The notes under the pieces: generated by a model
What the model saw: the letters and a program-made list of their open reading frames with translations, nothing else
What the model was told of the DNA's origin: nothing
Database searches by the model: none
Position numbers and translations under genes: made by a program
Shown here: piece after piece, positions 7,572-15,891 of the stretch
Layout: each line of letters opens with the position of its first letter
Position numbering within the stretch: position 1 is the stretch's first letter
DNA from: an uncultured Erysipelotrichaceae bacterium
GTDB lineage: Bacteria > Bacillota_I > Bacilli_A > Erysipelotrichales > Erysipelotrichaceae
Assembly (NCBI GenBank): GCA_902766005.1
Contig: CACXCB010000360.1
Span: forward strand, 1 to 60,019
Length of the DNA stretch: 60,019 bases
Direction of reading: 5' to 3'

Positions 7572-8103
7572 AAAAATCATACCTGTTGTTTTACTGCTGT
7601 GTATTCCGATTGCCTATTTTGCGTATGAAAGAGGCATCTTTCTGCCCCGATGGGTTGAATGGCATGCAACGGATTTCAGGGAGAATATTGACCATGACGA
7701 AACAGAAGAGAGGATTGTCCTAAAAAACAGAACACTTTGGATCGATGAGGAAAGAATGAGCGAAGAAGGGTGGCTGGTATCCGATGTACAGATTGCGGAT
7801 ATTGATCGCGATGATACAAAGGAAATACTGCTTCTTGTATGGAATCAGAATGCTTATGGAAAATATCATCCGTTCTGGGTGGAGGAAAAAAAGAATACTT
7901 TCTATCAGCATCTCTATATTTTCTCTTATGCAAATGATAAGCTCAAACCATTCTGGATGTCCTCCGCTCTGCATCCGAATATCAAAATAATGACAATCGA
8001 TAACGGGATTCTGTTCATTGAAGATCCGGATGGTGAAAAGTCACAATGGGCATGGAATGAATGGGGTATAGAACGGATTGATGAAACCAATATTCCCTAT
8101 TGA
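7561..8103 (+). CDS. Membrane-anchored protein with one FG-GAP/VCBS-like repeat
   Basis: 180 residues. An uncleaved-looking N-terminal membrane segment (about residues 6-22) precedes an extracellular part. DVQIADIDRDDTKEILLLVW (near 76-95) is a typical calcium-binding FG-GAP/VCBS propeller blade: Asp-x-Asp-x-Asp loop followed by a hydrophobic strand. The remainder (HLYIFSYANDKLKPFW, then IMTIDNGILFIEDPDG) reads like two further degenerate blades. The gene overlaps the DUF3160 lipoprotein by 11 bases, strong evidence for a translationally coupled pair at the cell surface. No enzymatic motif is seen. Confidence 0.65.
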   Translation: MQIKKIIPVVLLLCIPIAYFAYERGIFLPRWVEWHATDFRENIDHDETEERIVLKNRTLWIDEERMSEEGWLVSDVQIADIDRDDTKEILLLVWNQNAYGKYHPFWVEEKKNTFYQHLYIFSYANDKLKPFWMSSALHPNIKIMTIDNGILFIEDPDGEKSQWAWNEWGIERIDETNIPY

Positions 8104-8131
8104 AAGGATATGTGAAGGCATATCCTTTTTT
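8104..8131 (+). terminator. Terminator of the DUF3160 operon
   Basis: AAGGATATG (8104-8112) pairs with CATATCCTT (8119-8127) and is followed by a T-run. Confidence 0.85.
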
Positions 8132-8143
8132 CGGGCATATCCA

Positions 8144-8172
8144 TTGCAATTCAATTATCTATACGCTATGAT
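8144..8172 (+). promoter_or_regulatory. Promoter of the amino acid ABC transporter operon
   Basis: TTGCAA (8144-8149) and TATGAT (8167-8172) are separated by 17 bases, 30 bases before the first ATG. Confidence 0.7.
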
Positions 8173-8201
8173 AGGATGCGTTTCAAAAAAGGGGGTATGA
8201 A

Positions 8202-8879
8202 ATGACAACAGCAGAAATCTGGCAGCTGGTAGTAGATTCGTTCTGGAAACTTCTTCTTCCGGGACTGCAGATGACAGTGCCTTTAACCGTAATCGCTTTC
8301 TTTTTTGCGATGATCATTGCGGTTGTTGTAGCTATGATTCAATATGCCAATATCCCTGTTTTAAAACAGATTGCAAGATTCTATATCTGGGTGATCCGTG
8401 GTACACCGCTGCTTGTACAGCTTTACGTGGTCTTCTTCGGATTACCGAGTGTCGGGGTAAAAATCAGCGGCTTTCATGCAGCTGTACTGGTTTTCTCCAT
8501 CAATGAGGGTGCATATTGTGCCGAAACCATGCGTGCAGCACTTGAATCCGTTTCTTCGGGACAGCTGGAAGCAGGGTATTGTGTCGGTATGAATTATCTG
8601 CAGATCATGTGGCACATCGTTTTGCCTCAGGCCTTCCGTACGGCTTTCCCGCCGTTATTCAATTCCCTGATCGGCATGGTCAAGGATACTTCCCTGGCAT
8701 CGAATATCACCGTTGCGGAAATGTTCTTTGCGGCTCAGAGAATTGCCGGAAGAACCTACCAGTTTATGGCGATGTATCTCGAAGTTGCCGTTATTTATCT
8801 CATTTTTTCAACCGTACTGACTTGGGTACAGAGAATCGGCGAAAAGCGGCTGAATGCCTATGGCGGTAACAGGGGGTAA
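8202..8879 (+). CDS. Polar amino acid ABC transporter permease
   Basis: 225 residues with about five membrane segments, the usual size for the His/Glu/Gln/Arg/opine permease family. The [20 protein letters not shown] segment near residue 63 and the EAA loop ([21 protein letters not shown] near 125-145) that contacts the ATPase are both present. It forms a homodimeric channel in the membrane with the ATPase and binding protein encoded just downstream. A GGGGG ribosome site sits before the ATG. The arrangement permease-ATPase-binding lipoprotein, and the sequence style, resemble cystine or arginine uptake systems; the substrate cannot be fixed. Confidence 0.92.
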   Translation: MTTAEIWQLVVDSFWKLLLPGLQMTVPLTVIAFFFAMIIAVVVAMIQYANIPVLKQIARFYIWVIRGTPLLVQLYVVFFGLPSVGVKISGFHAAVLVFSINEGAYCAETMRAALESVSSGQLEAGYCVGMNYLQIMWHIVLPQAFRTAFPPLFNSLIGMVKDTSLASNITVAEMFFAAQRIAGRTYQFMAMYLEVAVIYLIFSTVLTWVQRIGEKRLNAYGGNRG

Positions 8880-8884
8880 ACGAT

Positions 8885-9637
8885 ATGGCGTTATTGGAAA
8901 TTCGCAATATACACAAGTCATTCGATAACCTGGATGTATTGACAGGTGTTGACCTGACTGTCAACAAAGGTGATGTTGTGGCAATACTCGGGCCAAGCGG
9001 CTCGGGAAAGACAACCCTGTTAAGATGCATCAATTATCTTGAAACAGCAGATCAGGGAACCATGGTATTTAACGGAAAAGAATATGATCTGGCACATACA
9101 AGCCACAAAGATATCGCAGCAATCCGTAAGAACACGGGTTTTGTGTTTCAAAATTACAACCTTTTCAAAAACAAGACAGCATTGCAAAATGTAACAATCG
9201 GTTTGACTTCCGCAAGAAAAATGCCGAAGGAAAAGGCAGATGAAATCGGTATGAAGATGCTGGAAAGGGTGGGTATGGCAGATCGTGCCGATCACTATCC
9301 AAGCCAGCTATCAGGCGGTCAGCAGCAAAGAGTTGCTATTGCACGGGCATTGGCTACCGATCCACAGATCATCTACTTTGATGAACCGACATCCGCACTC
9401 GATCCGGAATTGATCGGAGAAGTATTATCCGTCATGCGTAAGCTGGCATTAGAGGGAATGACGATGATCGTTGTTACGCATGAAATGAGCTTTGCGAAAG
9501 ATGTTTCCTCGCATGTGATATTTATGGAGGGAGGAAATATCGTTGAAGAAGGTCCTTCAAAAGAGTTTTTTGCCAATCCTAAGGAAGAAAGAACACGCGA
9601 ATTCCTAAGGATGGAAGATAACAGAGCTGGCATATAG
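8885..9637 (+). CDS. Polar amino acid ABC transporter ATP-binding protein
   Basis: 250 residues, a standard GlnQ-type ATPase. Walker [10 protein letters not shown] lies near residue 36, the Q-loop FVFQNYNLF near 86, the signature LSGGQQQR near 137, Walker B with catalytic Glu ([14 protein letters not shown]) near 160 and the switch His (VTHEM) near 198. It hydrolyses ATP on the inner face of the membrane to drive import through the permease encoded 5 bases upstream. The ribosome site (GGGGG) lies inside the end of the permease gene. No frameshift or missing residue is seen. Confidence 0.95.
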   Translation: MALLEIRNIHKSFDNLDVLTGVDLTVNKGDVVAILGPSGSGKTTLLRCINYLETADQGTMVFNGKEYDLAHTSHKDIAAIRKNTGFVFQNYNLFKNKTALQNVTIGLTSARKMPKEKADEIGMKMLERVGMADRADHYPSQLSGGQQQRVAIARALATDPQIIYFDEPTSALDPELIGEVLSVMRKLALEGMTMIVVTHEMSFAKDVSSHVIFMEGGNIVEEGPSKEFFANPKEERTREFLRMEDNRAGI

Positions 9638-9647
9638 GGAGGTCAAT

Positions 9648-10463
9648 ATGAAAAAACTTATTAACAGCACACTTGCTGCCGTTCTGGCACTAAGCATTGC
9701 AGGATGCTCCACATCTTCAAATTCTACTACAAGTACAACTTCCGAGACTGGTGATCATCTTACACGTATTCAGGATGCAGGCAAACTGATTGTCGGCTTG
9801 GAAGGCGATTGGCAGCCATTCTCCTTTCATGATGAAAGTGACAATCTGGTCGGCTTTGACGTAGAAGTTGCACAGAATATCGCTGAAAGAATCGGTGTAG
9901 AAATCGAAATTATTGAATCTCCATGGGATACATTGTTTACAGGCATGGCATCCGGACAGTTTGACATGGTTGTCAATGGCGTAGACGTTACCGAAGAAAG
10001 ATCCAAGAGCTATGATTTCTCCGACCCTTATGCATATGATCATACCGTTCTTGTCGTAAAAGCAGATGAAACAGAAATCCAGACATTCGAAGACCTGAAG
10101 GATAAGACAACTGCTAACTCCATCGGTTCCACCTACATGGAAATCGGTGAATCCTATGGCGCAAATGTACAGGGTGTAGATACACTTTCTGAAACAATGT
10201 CCATGGTGATCAATGAGCAGGTTGATGCAACAATCAATGCCGAGACATCCGTACAGGATTATCTGAACACAACAGGTGAGACAAGAGTTGCAGTGATCGA
10301 CAAGCTGGATGAAGTTACCGCGTATGCAATTCCGTTGGTAAAGGGTGAAGACAACGCAACACTTCTTGAAGCTGTCAATAAAGCACTTGCAGAAATGCGC
10401 AGCGATGGTACACTGGCAGAGATCTCTGTCAAATACTTCGGAAGCGATCTGACAAATAACTAA
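9648..10463 (+). CDS. Amino acid ABC transporter substrate-binding lipoprotein
   Basis: 271 residues. The signal peptide ends in LSIAGC (lipobox Cys near 20), then a Ser/Thr-rich tether, then a bilobed family 3 solute-binding domain. Hallmarks are the start of lobe 1 (GKLIVGLEGDWQPFSF near 45), VGFDVEVAQNIAERIG near 65, the hinge-side FDMVVNGVDVTEERSKSYDFSDPY near 103-127 and TANSIGSTYMEIG near 155. In this family the aromatic and Arg/Asp residues of these segments grip the amino acid amino and carboxyl groups. It delivers ligand to the permease and ATPase just upstream. GGGAGG precedes the start, and a terminator follows the stop at once, closing the operon. Confidence 0.94.
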   Translation: MKKLINSTLAAVLALSIAGCSTSSNSTTSTTSETGDHLTRIQDAGKLIVGLEGDWQPFSFHDESDNLVGFDVEVAQNIAERIGVEIEIIESPWDTLFTGMASGQFDMVVNGVDVTEERSKSYDFSDPYAYDHTVLVVKADETEIQTFEDLKDKTTANSIGSTYMEIGESYGANVQGVDTLSETMSMVINEQVDATINAETSVQDYLNTTGETRVAVIDKLDEVTAYAIPLVKGEDNATLLEAVNKALAEMRSDGTLAEISVKYFGSDLTNN

Positions 10464-10466
10464 GAC

Positions 10467-10493
10467 AAACCGGTGAAAACCGGTTTTCTTTTT
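10467..10493 (+). terminator. Terminator of the amino acid transporter operon
   Basis: AAACCGGT (10467-10474) pairs with ACCGGTTT (10479-10486) around GAAA and runs into T residues. Confidence 0.8.
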
Positions 10494-10506
10494 GACTGAA
10501 TTAGGA

Positions 10507-10512
10507 TACTAT
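10507..10512 (+). promoter_or_regulatory. -10-like TACTAT seven bases before the glycosidase ATG
   Basis: TACTAT ends so that the expected transcription start is the A of ATG 10519. A weak -35 could lie in the T-rich terminator end. No Shine-Dalgarno site is seen at a workable distance. Confidence 0.35.
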
Positions 10513-10518
10513 ATCAGC

Positions 10519-11841
10519 ATGATGAAAAGATATTTACTATGCCTTGCACTGCTTTTTTCAATGTTTTCCGCAATGACAGTAAAAGCGGAAAATAATGATT
10601 CCCTGAATACGTGTTATGAAGCAGCTGCAAAGGATTTCAGCACCTTAGCCAACCGGCTGTATTTTCAAGGGTATCTGATGAATCATGCGGTAAAAGATGG
10701 TGTTTACAATCACTATGCCCGTGTGGAAGATACCTGGTATTACCATGATGAAGAGGGCAGAGTAGCAAAATTCTGGCAGACTGTAGATAAAGAGAAGGTC
10801 TTGTTTACTTCTTCCGGTATACGGGACATGGATGATGCTGTTGCCGATCTTCTTTCTTCTTTGACTCTGGAAGAAAAAGTCGGACAGCTGTTCACTATCC
10901 GTCCGGAGGCTCTTGCCTATGATTATCAATATGTCAGTGATGATACAAGAAGGGCATATGATGATATTCCGGTCGGTGGCTTTACTTTGTTTGCACAGAA
11001 TATCAGTACACCTGAACAAATCACGCAGATGAATGAAGATCTGCATGCCCTGAATGATATTCCGCCTTTGCTTTCGATTGATGAAGAGGGCGGGATTGTC
11101 GCAAGAATCGGGCAGAACTACAATTTTCCCGTCCAAAGATTTGAAAACATGGGATATCTTCCTGAAGATGGTGCAGTAAATGCCGGATATACGATCGGTT
11201 CTTATCTGAAGGAATATGGGTTTGATCTTGATTTTGCACCGGTTGCGGATGTAAATACAAATCCATACAATCCGATCATCGGTACAAGAGCCTTCTCGAG
11301 TGATCCGGCAACAGCGGCAAGGATGGTTTCCAGCTGTATACGTGGTTTCCATGAAGCGGGGATGCTGACTTGTGCAAAACACTTTCCGGGTCATGGTGAT
11401 ACGCAGACCGATACCCACCTTGGTTATGCCGAAACATACAAAACATGGGATGAATTACGCAATTGTGAGATGTTGCCGTTTGCAGCAGCAATAGAGCAGG
11501 GGACAGATTTCATTATGGTGGCACATATCTGTGCACCAAATGTCACCGGTGATTCCGTTCCTTCATCCCTGAATCCCCTCATTATGGACAAATTGAGAAA
11601 TGAGCTGCATTTTGACGGATTGATTATTACGGATTCCCTTGGTATGGGTGCTATCAGCAACTATTACAGCAGTGCGGAAGCGTCCATTCAAGCTATTGAA
11701 GCAGGTGCGGATGTCCTGCTGCTGCCGGCAAACATATACAATGCCTATCATGGTGTGATTGATGCTGTTGAAAATGGCAGGCTGTCAGAAGAAAGAATCG
11801 ATGCTTCCGTCTATCGCATTTTAAAAGTCAAGCTGCAATGA
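10519..11841 (+). CDS. nagZ: Secreted family 3 glycosidase, beta-N-acetylhexosaminidase type
   Basis: 440 residues from ATG 10519; an earlier TTG at 10492 lies inside the preceding terminator. A signal peptide (about 1-25, ending near KAEN) is followed by about 90 residues of helical spacer and then the GH3 barrel. Motifs are VGQLF near 118, SIDEEGGIVARIG near 187, the family-defining KHFPGHGDTQTDTHLG near 285 with the His/Asp acid-base dyad of NagZ-type enzymes, and ITDSLGMGAI near 370 with the Asp nucleophile. Such enzymes remove N-acetylglucosamine from muropeptides or glycans. With a signal peptide it should act outside the cell, in wall turnover or scavenging. The gene stands alone between terminators; the ATG may be leaderless. 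Confidence 0.9.
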   Translation: MMKRYLLCLALLFSMFSAMTVKAENNDSLNTCYEAAAKDFSTLANRLYFQGYLMNHAVKDGVYNHYARVEDTWYYHDEEGRVAKFWQTVDKEKVLFTSSGIRDMDDAVADLLSSLTLEEKVGQLFTIRPEALAYDYQYVSDDTRRAYDDIPVGGFTLFAQNISTPEQITQMNEDLHALNDIPPLLSIDEEGGIVARIGQNYNFPVQRFENMGYLPEDGAVNAGYTIGSYLKEYGFDLDFAPVADVNTNPYNPIIGTRAFSSDPATAARMVSSCIRGFHEAGMLTCAKHFPGHGDTQTDTHLGYAETYKTWDELRNCEMLPFAAAIEQGTDFIMVAHICAPNVTGDSVPSSLNPLIMDKLRNELHFDGLIITDSLGMGAISNYYSSAEASIQAIEAGADVLLLPANIYNAYHGVIDAVENGRLSEERIDASVYRILKVKLQ

Positions 11842-11864
11842 AAAAGTACCTCAGAGGTACTTTT
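11842..11864. terminator. Terminator after the glycosidase gene
   Basis: AAAAGTACCTC (11842-11852) pairs perfectly with GAGGTACTTTT (11854-11864) across a single A, giving a near-continuous palindrome with T-runs on both strands. It may also end the reverse gene at 11999. Confidence 0.8.
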
Positions 11865-11873
11865 GTTATCCGA

Positions 11874-12011
11874 TTACGATATAACCTCTCCATCCACGCA
11901 CAGAGTCATAGGTATCGGCACTGTTATGGAAGGTGATGCTATAATGCCTTTCACAAAATAATGCCCTGCCGGCAAACGGGTTCTTTTTGCTAATTCTGCT
12001 AACAGTTCCAG
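11874..12011 (-). pseudogene. Possible out-of-frame C-terminal remnant behind the immunity-like gene
   Basis: Downstream of the immunity-like gene on the minus strand, a different frame stays open for 45 codons between a TGA and a TAA. It reads like real protein (LAELAKRTRLPAGHYF, then VKGIIASPSITVPIPM, then CVDGEVIS). There is no start codon with a ribosome site. It overlaps the last 13 bases of the immunity-like gene. It may be the severed end of a longer protein or an alternative tail of that gene made by a shift. I do not recognise the family. Confidence 0.25.
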
Positions 12012-12511
12012 TCAATTTTCACCGGATCCTTTTCGTCTTTGACGGAATGCTTCTTAAGAGAGGCGTATGCATTTTCCATCTCTTTTTCGGCATATGCCTG
12101 ATAATGGTCATCTGTATCTTTTAAGCCAAGAGAATCATATGCCTTAGCAGCACACCCATAGAACAGGAAACCTAAAGCATTGGAAGGCGTGTTGGTAACC
12201 GCACATGCGGTCGTGACGGCACGAAGTGCTGCAACTGCAATCGGATCCTTTTCAAGCGGAATTTCCTTGCGGACTTGGCTCAATAAAGCCTTGTAGACTT
12301 TTAATGGTATCTCTTTTTGCAGGCATGCATCAAGACTCAGAAATAATCCTTCGGCCAGATTTTCCTTCTGGTATTTCTGATATATGGGGAAGTAATTGTC
12401 ATAGGCATACTTTTTTGCCCAAAGGATTAATGTATTTTTGTTTTGCGTGGAAATTTGGTTCATGATCTTTTTTGTGATATCCCAGTTGATATCGCCAAGC
12501 ATCTTTTTCAT
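11999..12511 (-). CDS. Putative Imm5-like immunity protein
   Basis: 170 residues, entirely soluble and helical, with no signal peptide. Alternating helices such as LILWAKKYAYDNYFPIYQKY (near 28-47), DPIAVAALRAVTTACAVTN (near 88-106) and GFLFYGCAAKAYDSLGL (near 112-128) resemble the Imm5-like/putative immunity proteins that neutralise polymorphic toxins. The match is by style, not by a decisive motif. No toxin gene lies nearby, so it would be an orphan immunity gene, as is common. The start has a weak AAGGAG (a purine run, 12518-12523) upstream on the minus strand. The neighbouring stretch at its 3' side keeps another frame open (see 11874-12011). Confidence 0.5.
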   Translation of the reverse strand: MKKMLGDINWDITKKIMNQISTQNKNTLILWAKKYAYDNYFPIYQKYQKENLAEGLFLSLDACLQKEIPLKVYKALLSQVRKEIPLEKDPIAVAALRAVTTACAVTNTPSNALGFLFYGCAAKAYDSLGLKDTDDHYQAYAEKEMENAYASLKKHSVKDEKDPVKIDWNC

Positions 12512-12587
12512 ATTGTCTCCTTGAAGTCTTTTTCATCATAACATACTTCAGCCGTGGTATACTATTGGAAATACTCTGGAGGAATAT

Positions 12588-14126
12588 ATGAAGGGATATT
12601 TGAATTGTAAAATCTATAACAGTGATGCGACGGCTTTTCTTGTCAAAGGCAATATCATTGAAAAAATAGGAACCGATGAACAGATTCAGAAGGAACTGAG
12701 CGAACTGGATGAATGCATTGATCTGAACGGCATGTTTGTGCTGCCGGGTTTCATCGATTCACACATGCATCTTTTAAACCTCGGACAGTATTTAAACAAT
12801 GTCATGCTGAGTGAATGCTCTACTACAGAAGAAGTGCTTGAAAAAGTGAAGAATCATATGGAATCACATGATTCCGCATGGATTGTGGGCAGAGGATACC
12901 ATGGCGATCTGAACAAGCAGCAGCTTGATGCGATCAGCACCGAAAAGCCCATTGCCTTGACAAGGGTTTGCGGACATGTCATGACTGTCAACTCCAAAGC
13001 ATTGGAATTAGCAGGCATTACGGAAGATACGGCAGTAGATGGCGGACAGATTCTGTTTGACAGCGGCAGAGTGGAAGAAAATGCAATCTATCTGATCCAT
13101 GAAAAAATGCCTGAACCCGATGATGACACATTAAAGGAATATATCCGCATAGGTGCACAATACTGCAATGCCCACGGTATTACCACTATCGGCAGTGATG
13201 ACTTCCTTTCGATAGTCAAAGATCCGAAAAGAATTCTGAATATCTTTGAACAGATGTCATATCAGGAGAAACTGACCGTCAGAGTCAATGAGCAGTGTGA
13301 ATTTGAAAATATCAATCAGTTTGCGGAATTCTTGGATGACGGATACACGATGGATGTCGGAAACGATTTCTTCCGCATCGGTCCGCTCAAGCTGATTACC
13401 GATGGTTCTCTTGGCGCGAGAACTGCGGCTATGGTAAATCCGTATCACGATGATCCATCCACTAAAGGCGGCATGACAATGAGCGATGAGGATATTGAGA
13501 TGTTTGTCAAGCTGGCAAATAAGTTCAATATGTCTACGATCTGTCATGCGATCGGTGATGAAGCGGTCGATAAAGTACTGGCTGTTTTTCAGGATACTGT
13601 TCTGGAGGGCAATCCATTGCATCATGGACTGGTGCATTGTCAGATCATGCGACAGTCGCAGATCGACCAGGTATTAAAACAGAAATTAAGCTGTTATATC
13701 CAGTCACAGTTTATCGATTATGATGCTTCCATTTACAAGGAAAGAGTAGGCAGTGTTCTGGCAAAAACATCCTATCCTTTTAAAACACTGTATGAAGGTA
13801 CCCTGGTTTCCAACGGCAGCGATTCACCGGTTGAACTGAATGATCCGCTGTTAGGCATACAGCTGGCATGCACGAGAAAATCCATTCATTTCGGTGGTGA
13901 GATGAGTCAAAAGGAATGCCTTGATCTTGATCAGGCAATTGCCACATTTACACAAAACGGTGCAAAACAGTTGTTTATGGATGATCGTCTCGGTTATATC
14001 AAAGAAGGTTATATTGCCGACTTTGTCGTATTGGAAGAGGATATTACGGAGAAGGATCTCAGCGATGTGGCAAATACAAGAGTCATGATGACTGTTATGG
14101 ACGGGAAGGTGGTTTTTGAAAGGTGA
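12588..14126 (+). CDS. Amidohydrolase family 3 protein (YtcJ-like)
   Basis: 512 residues, typical of the YtcJ-like amidohydrolase-3 family. Visible are the small N-terminal beta-sandwich (up to about 50), FIDSHMHLL near 57 with the two metal histidines, a long insert, ITDGSLGARTA near 270, TICHAIGDEAVD near 315 and LVHCQIM near 346 (further metal histidines), and VSNGSDSPVE near 406 with the catalytic Asp. These enzymes hydrolyse C-N bonds of amides or cyclic imides in the cytoplasm; the substrate here is unknown. GGAGG lies 7 bases before the ATG. It heads a forward run: the next two genes overlap by 4 bases each. Confidence 0.88.
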   Translation: MKGYLNCKIYNSDATAFLVKGNIIEKIGTDEQIQKELSELDECIDLNGMFVLPGFIDSHMHLLNLGQYLNNVMLSECSTTEEVLEKVKNHMESHDSAWIVGRGYHGDLNKQQLDAISTEKPIALTRVCGHVMTVNSKALELAGITEDTAVDGGQILFDSGRVEENAIYLIHEKMPEPDDDTLKEYIRIGAQYCNAHGITTIGSDDFLSIVKDPKRILNIFEQMSYQEKLTVRVNEQCEFENINQFAEFLDDGYTMDVGNDFFRIGPLKLITDGSLGARTAAMVNPYHDDPSTKGGMTMSDEDIEMFVKLANKFNMSTICHAIGDEAVDKVLAVFQDTVLEGNPLHHGLVHCQIMRQSQIDQVLKQKLSCYIQSQFIDYDASIYKERVGSVLAKTSYPFKTLYEGTLVSNGSDSPVELNDPLLGIQLACTRKSIHFGGEMSQKECLDLDQAIATFTQNGAKQLFMDDRLGYIKEGYIADFVVLEEDITEKDLSDVANTRVMMTVMDGKVVFER

Positions 14127-14650
14127 TCCGCCATATATGCAATAACGATATACCCGCCTGTCTATATCTTTACAACTGGTATATCGATCACTCCGTGGCT
14201 ACTTTTGAAACAGAACCGGTGACATTGCCGGATTTTTCCGAAAGGGTTGAAAGAATCACAAAGAAATATCCATGGCTTGTTTTGGAGGAAGAAAATGAGA
14301 TCAAAGGATATGCTTATCTTGGCAGTTTCCATGAGAGGGATGCTTACAGGTATACCGTTGATCTGTCCATTTATCTGAAACAGAGTGAAAGAGGAAAAGG
14401 GTATGGCTCAAAGCTGATGGAAGCGATCATTGCACTTGCTAAGGAAGATGGCTACCACAGCATGGTTTCCCTCATTACCGAAGGCAATCTGCCAAGTGAA
14501 GCAATTCATGCCAAATTCGGTTTTACAAAGATGGTTGTATTGCCAAGGCTCGGTTACAAATTCAACAGGTGGGTCGGTGTCAGCTACTGGCTGCTGAAAT
14601 TGACGGAGTCGGATGAACCGGCAGAATTACAGAACAGGAAGCTGCAATGA
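14123..14650 (+). CDS. GNAT acetyltransferase, phosphinothricin acetyltransferase family
   Basis: 175 residues. The start is GTG at 14123, overlapping the preceding stop (GTGA), with GAAAGG just upstream. The N-terminal NDIPACLYLYNWYIDHSVATFE and the following LVLEEENEIKGYAYLGSF strands match the Pat/Bar subfamily. The acetyl-CoA pyrophosphate loop is seen as SERGKGYGSKLM near 93-104, and NLPSEAIHAKFGF near 120-132 is the usual second half. Pat-like enzymes acetylate the amino group of small amino-acid-like compounds such as phosphinothricin or methionine sulfone. It sits between an amidohydrolase and hflX in one transcript and may have a housekeeping role. Confidence 0.88.
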   Translation: MIRHICNNDIPACLYLYNWYIDHSVATFETEPVTLPDFSERVERITKKYPWLVLEEENEIKGYAYLGSFHERDAYRYTVDLSIYLKQSERGKGYGSKLMEAIIALAKEDGYHSMVSLITEGNLPSEAIHAKFGFTKMVVLPRLGYKFNRWVGVSYWLLKLTESDEPAELQNRKLQ

Positions 14651-15876
14651 AGCGGGTTATTTTAGCAGGTATCGAATTGCCTTCGGATACGGACTTTGCT
14701 TCATTGATGGAAGAAACAGAAGCACTTTGTGAGGCATGCGGATATGAGGTTATGGGCAAGATTACCCAGAAGTCAAGATCCATGGATCCCCATACCGGCT
14801 TCCGAAAGGGCAAGCTGGATGAATTAAGAGGCATGAAAGATATGCTTGATGCAGACGGGATCATCTTTCACAATACCCTCGGTGCGCAGATGGCAAAGAG
14901 AATTGCAGCTTTCTGTGATGCAGAGGTGATGGACAGAATTGCCCTGATACTGCATATCTTTTCGCTGAGGGCCAAAAGCAGACAAGCCAAACTGCAGGTG
15001 GAATTAGCAAGTCTGCAATACCGTCTGCCTGAGGTTTTAGATGACAAGGATACAAGCGGACATGAAAGAGGCGGAAGTGCTTATAACAGAGGTGCCGGCG
15101 AAATTCATGTTTCTCTTGTACAGAGGAAGTATAAACAGCGTATTCAGGATTTAAAAAAGGAATTGAAGAAGATCGAAAGCCAAAAATACCAGGATGAAAG
15201 ACATCGTACGAAATCCATGTTGAAAAAGGCAGCCTTAATTGGCTACACCAACGCCGGCAAGAGCTCCTTCATGAATGCGATGCTACAGAAAAACATATCG
15301 TTCGGTCAGGAAGTCTATGAAGAGGATATGCTGTTTGCAACACTCGATACGAGTGTTCGCATGATTGAGAAAAACGGCAAGAGATTTCTTTTGTATGATA
15401 CAGTAGGGTTTGTATCGGATCTTCCTCATCTTCTGGTAGAAGCATTTCAATCTACGCTGGATGCTGCCAGGGATGCGGATCTGCTGATACATGTCATTGA
15501 TATCTCCGATCCCAATTGGCAGAAGAAAGCAATGATAACGGAAGAAACACTGAAGCAGATCCATGCAGACCGCATTCCTGTCTATCGTCTTTACAATAAG
15601 ATCGACAAGGTACAGGAACCTGTCGATGTCTCTCCATGCATCTCCTGTCTGAAGAAAGAGGGGCTGGATGTCGTGACAGATGAAATCCTGAATCTCTTAT
15701 ATCCGATGACGGAGACGATCACATGCATGATTCCGTATGATGCATTATATGCGATTCATCCATATCGCAATGTAGTGACACTGCAGGAATTGGAGCGGAA
15801 AGAAGATGGCATCCTGATGCAGGTTTCAGGTGAAGAGAATTATGTTAATGCATTTCAACAATATATGATCAAATAA
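14647..15876 (+). CDS. hflX: GTPase HflX (divergent)
   Basis: 409 residues. The N-terminal domain (about 1-180) ends in a long coiled coil (QRKYKQRIQDLKKELKKIES near 159-178). The G domain follows with G1 GYTNAGKSS near 200, G3 DTVGF near 255 and G4 NKID near 318. HflX binds ribosomes and rescues or splits stalled 70S particles, using ATP in the N-terminal part and GTP in the G domain. The normally invariant GTRGPGE segment before the coiled coil is altered here to GSAYNRGAGEIHVS near 141-154, a clear deviation from the family. ATGA overlap with the gene before. Confidence 0.9.
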   Translation: MKRVILAGIELPSDTDFASLMEETEALCEACGYEVMGKITQKSRSMDPHTGFRKGKLDELRGMKDMLDADGIIFHNTLGAQMAKRIAAFCDAEVMDRIALILHIFSLRAKSRQAKLQVELASLQYRLPEVLDDKDTSGHERGGSAYNRGAGEIHVSLVQRKYKQRIQDLKKELKKIESQKYQDERHRTKSMLKKAALIGYTNAGKSSFMNAMLQKNISFGQEVYEEDMLFATLDTSVRMIEKNGKRFLLYDTVGFVSDLPHLLVEAFQSTLDAARDADLLIHVIDISDPNWQKKAMITEETLKQIHADRIPVYRLYNKIDKVQEPVDVSPCISCLKKEGLDVVTDEILNLLYPMTETITCMIPYDALYAIHPYRNVVTLQELERKEDGILMQVSGEENYVNAFQQYMIK

Positions 15877-15891
15877 AGGAAGGGTAAGAAA

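Noticed and set aside
6459..7580. A 373-codon open frame antisense to the DUF3160 gene
   Set aside because: It has no ribosome site or promoter, its translation is a low-complexity mix of Cys, Phe, Ile and His, and the forward frame is a clear family member.
10645..11418. A 257-codon open frame antisense to the glycosidase gene
   Set aside because: No start signals, and the forward strand carries all GH3 motifs.
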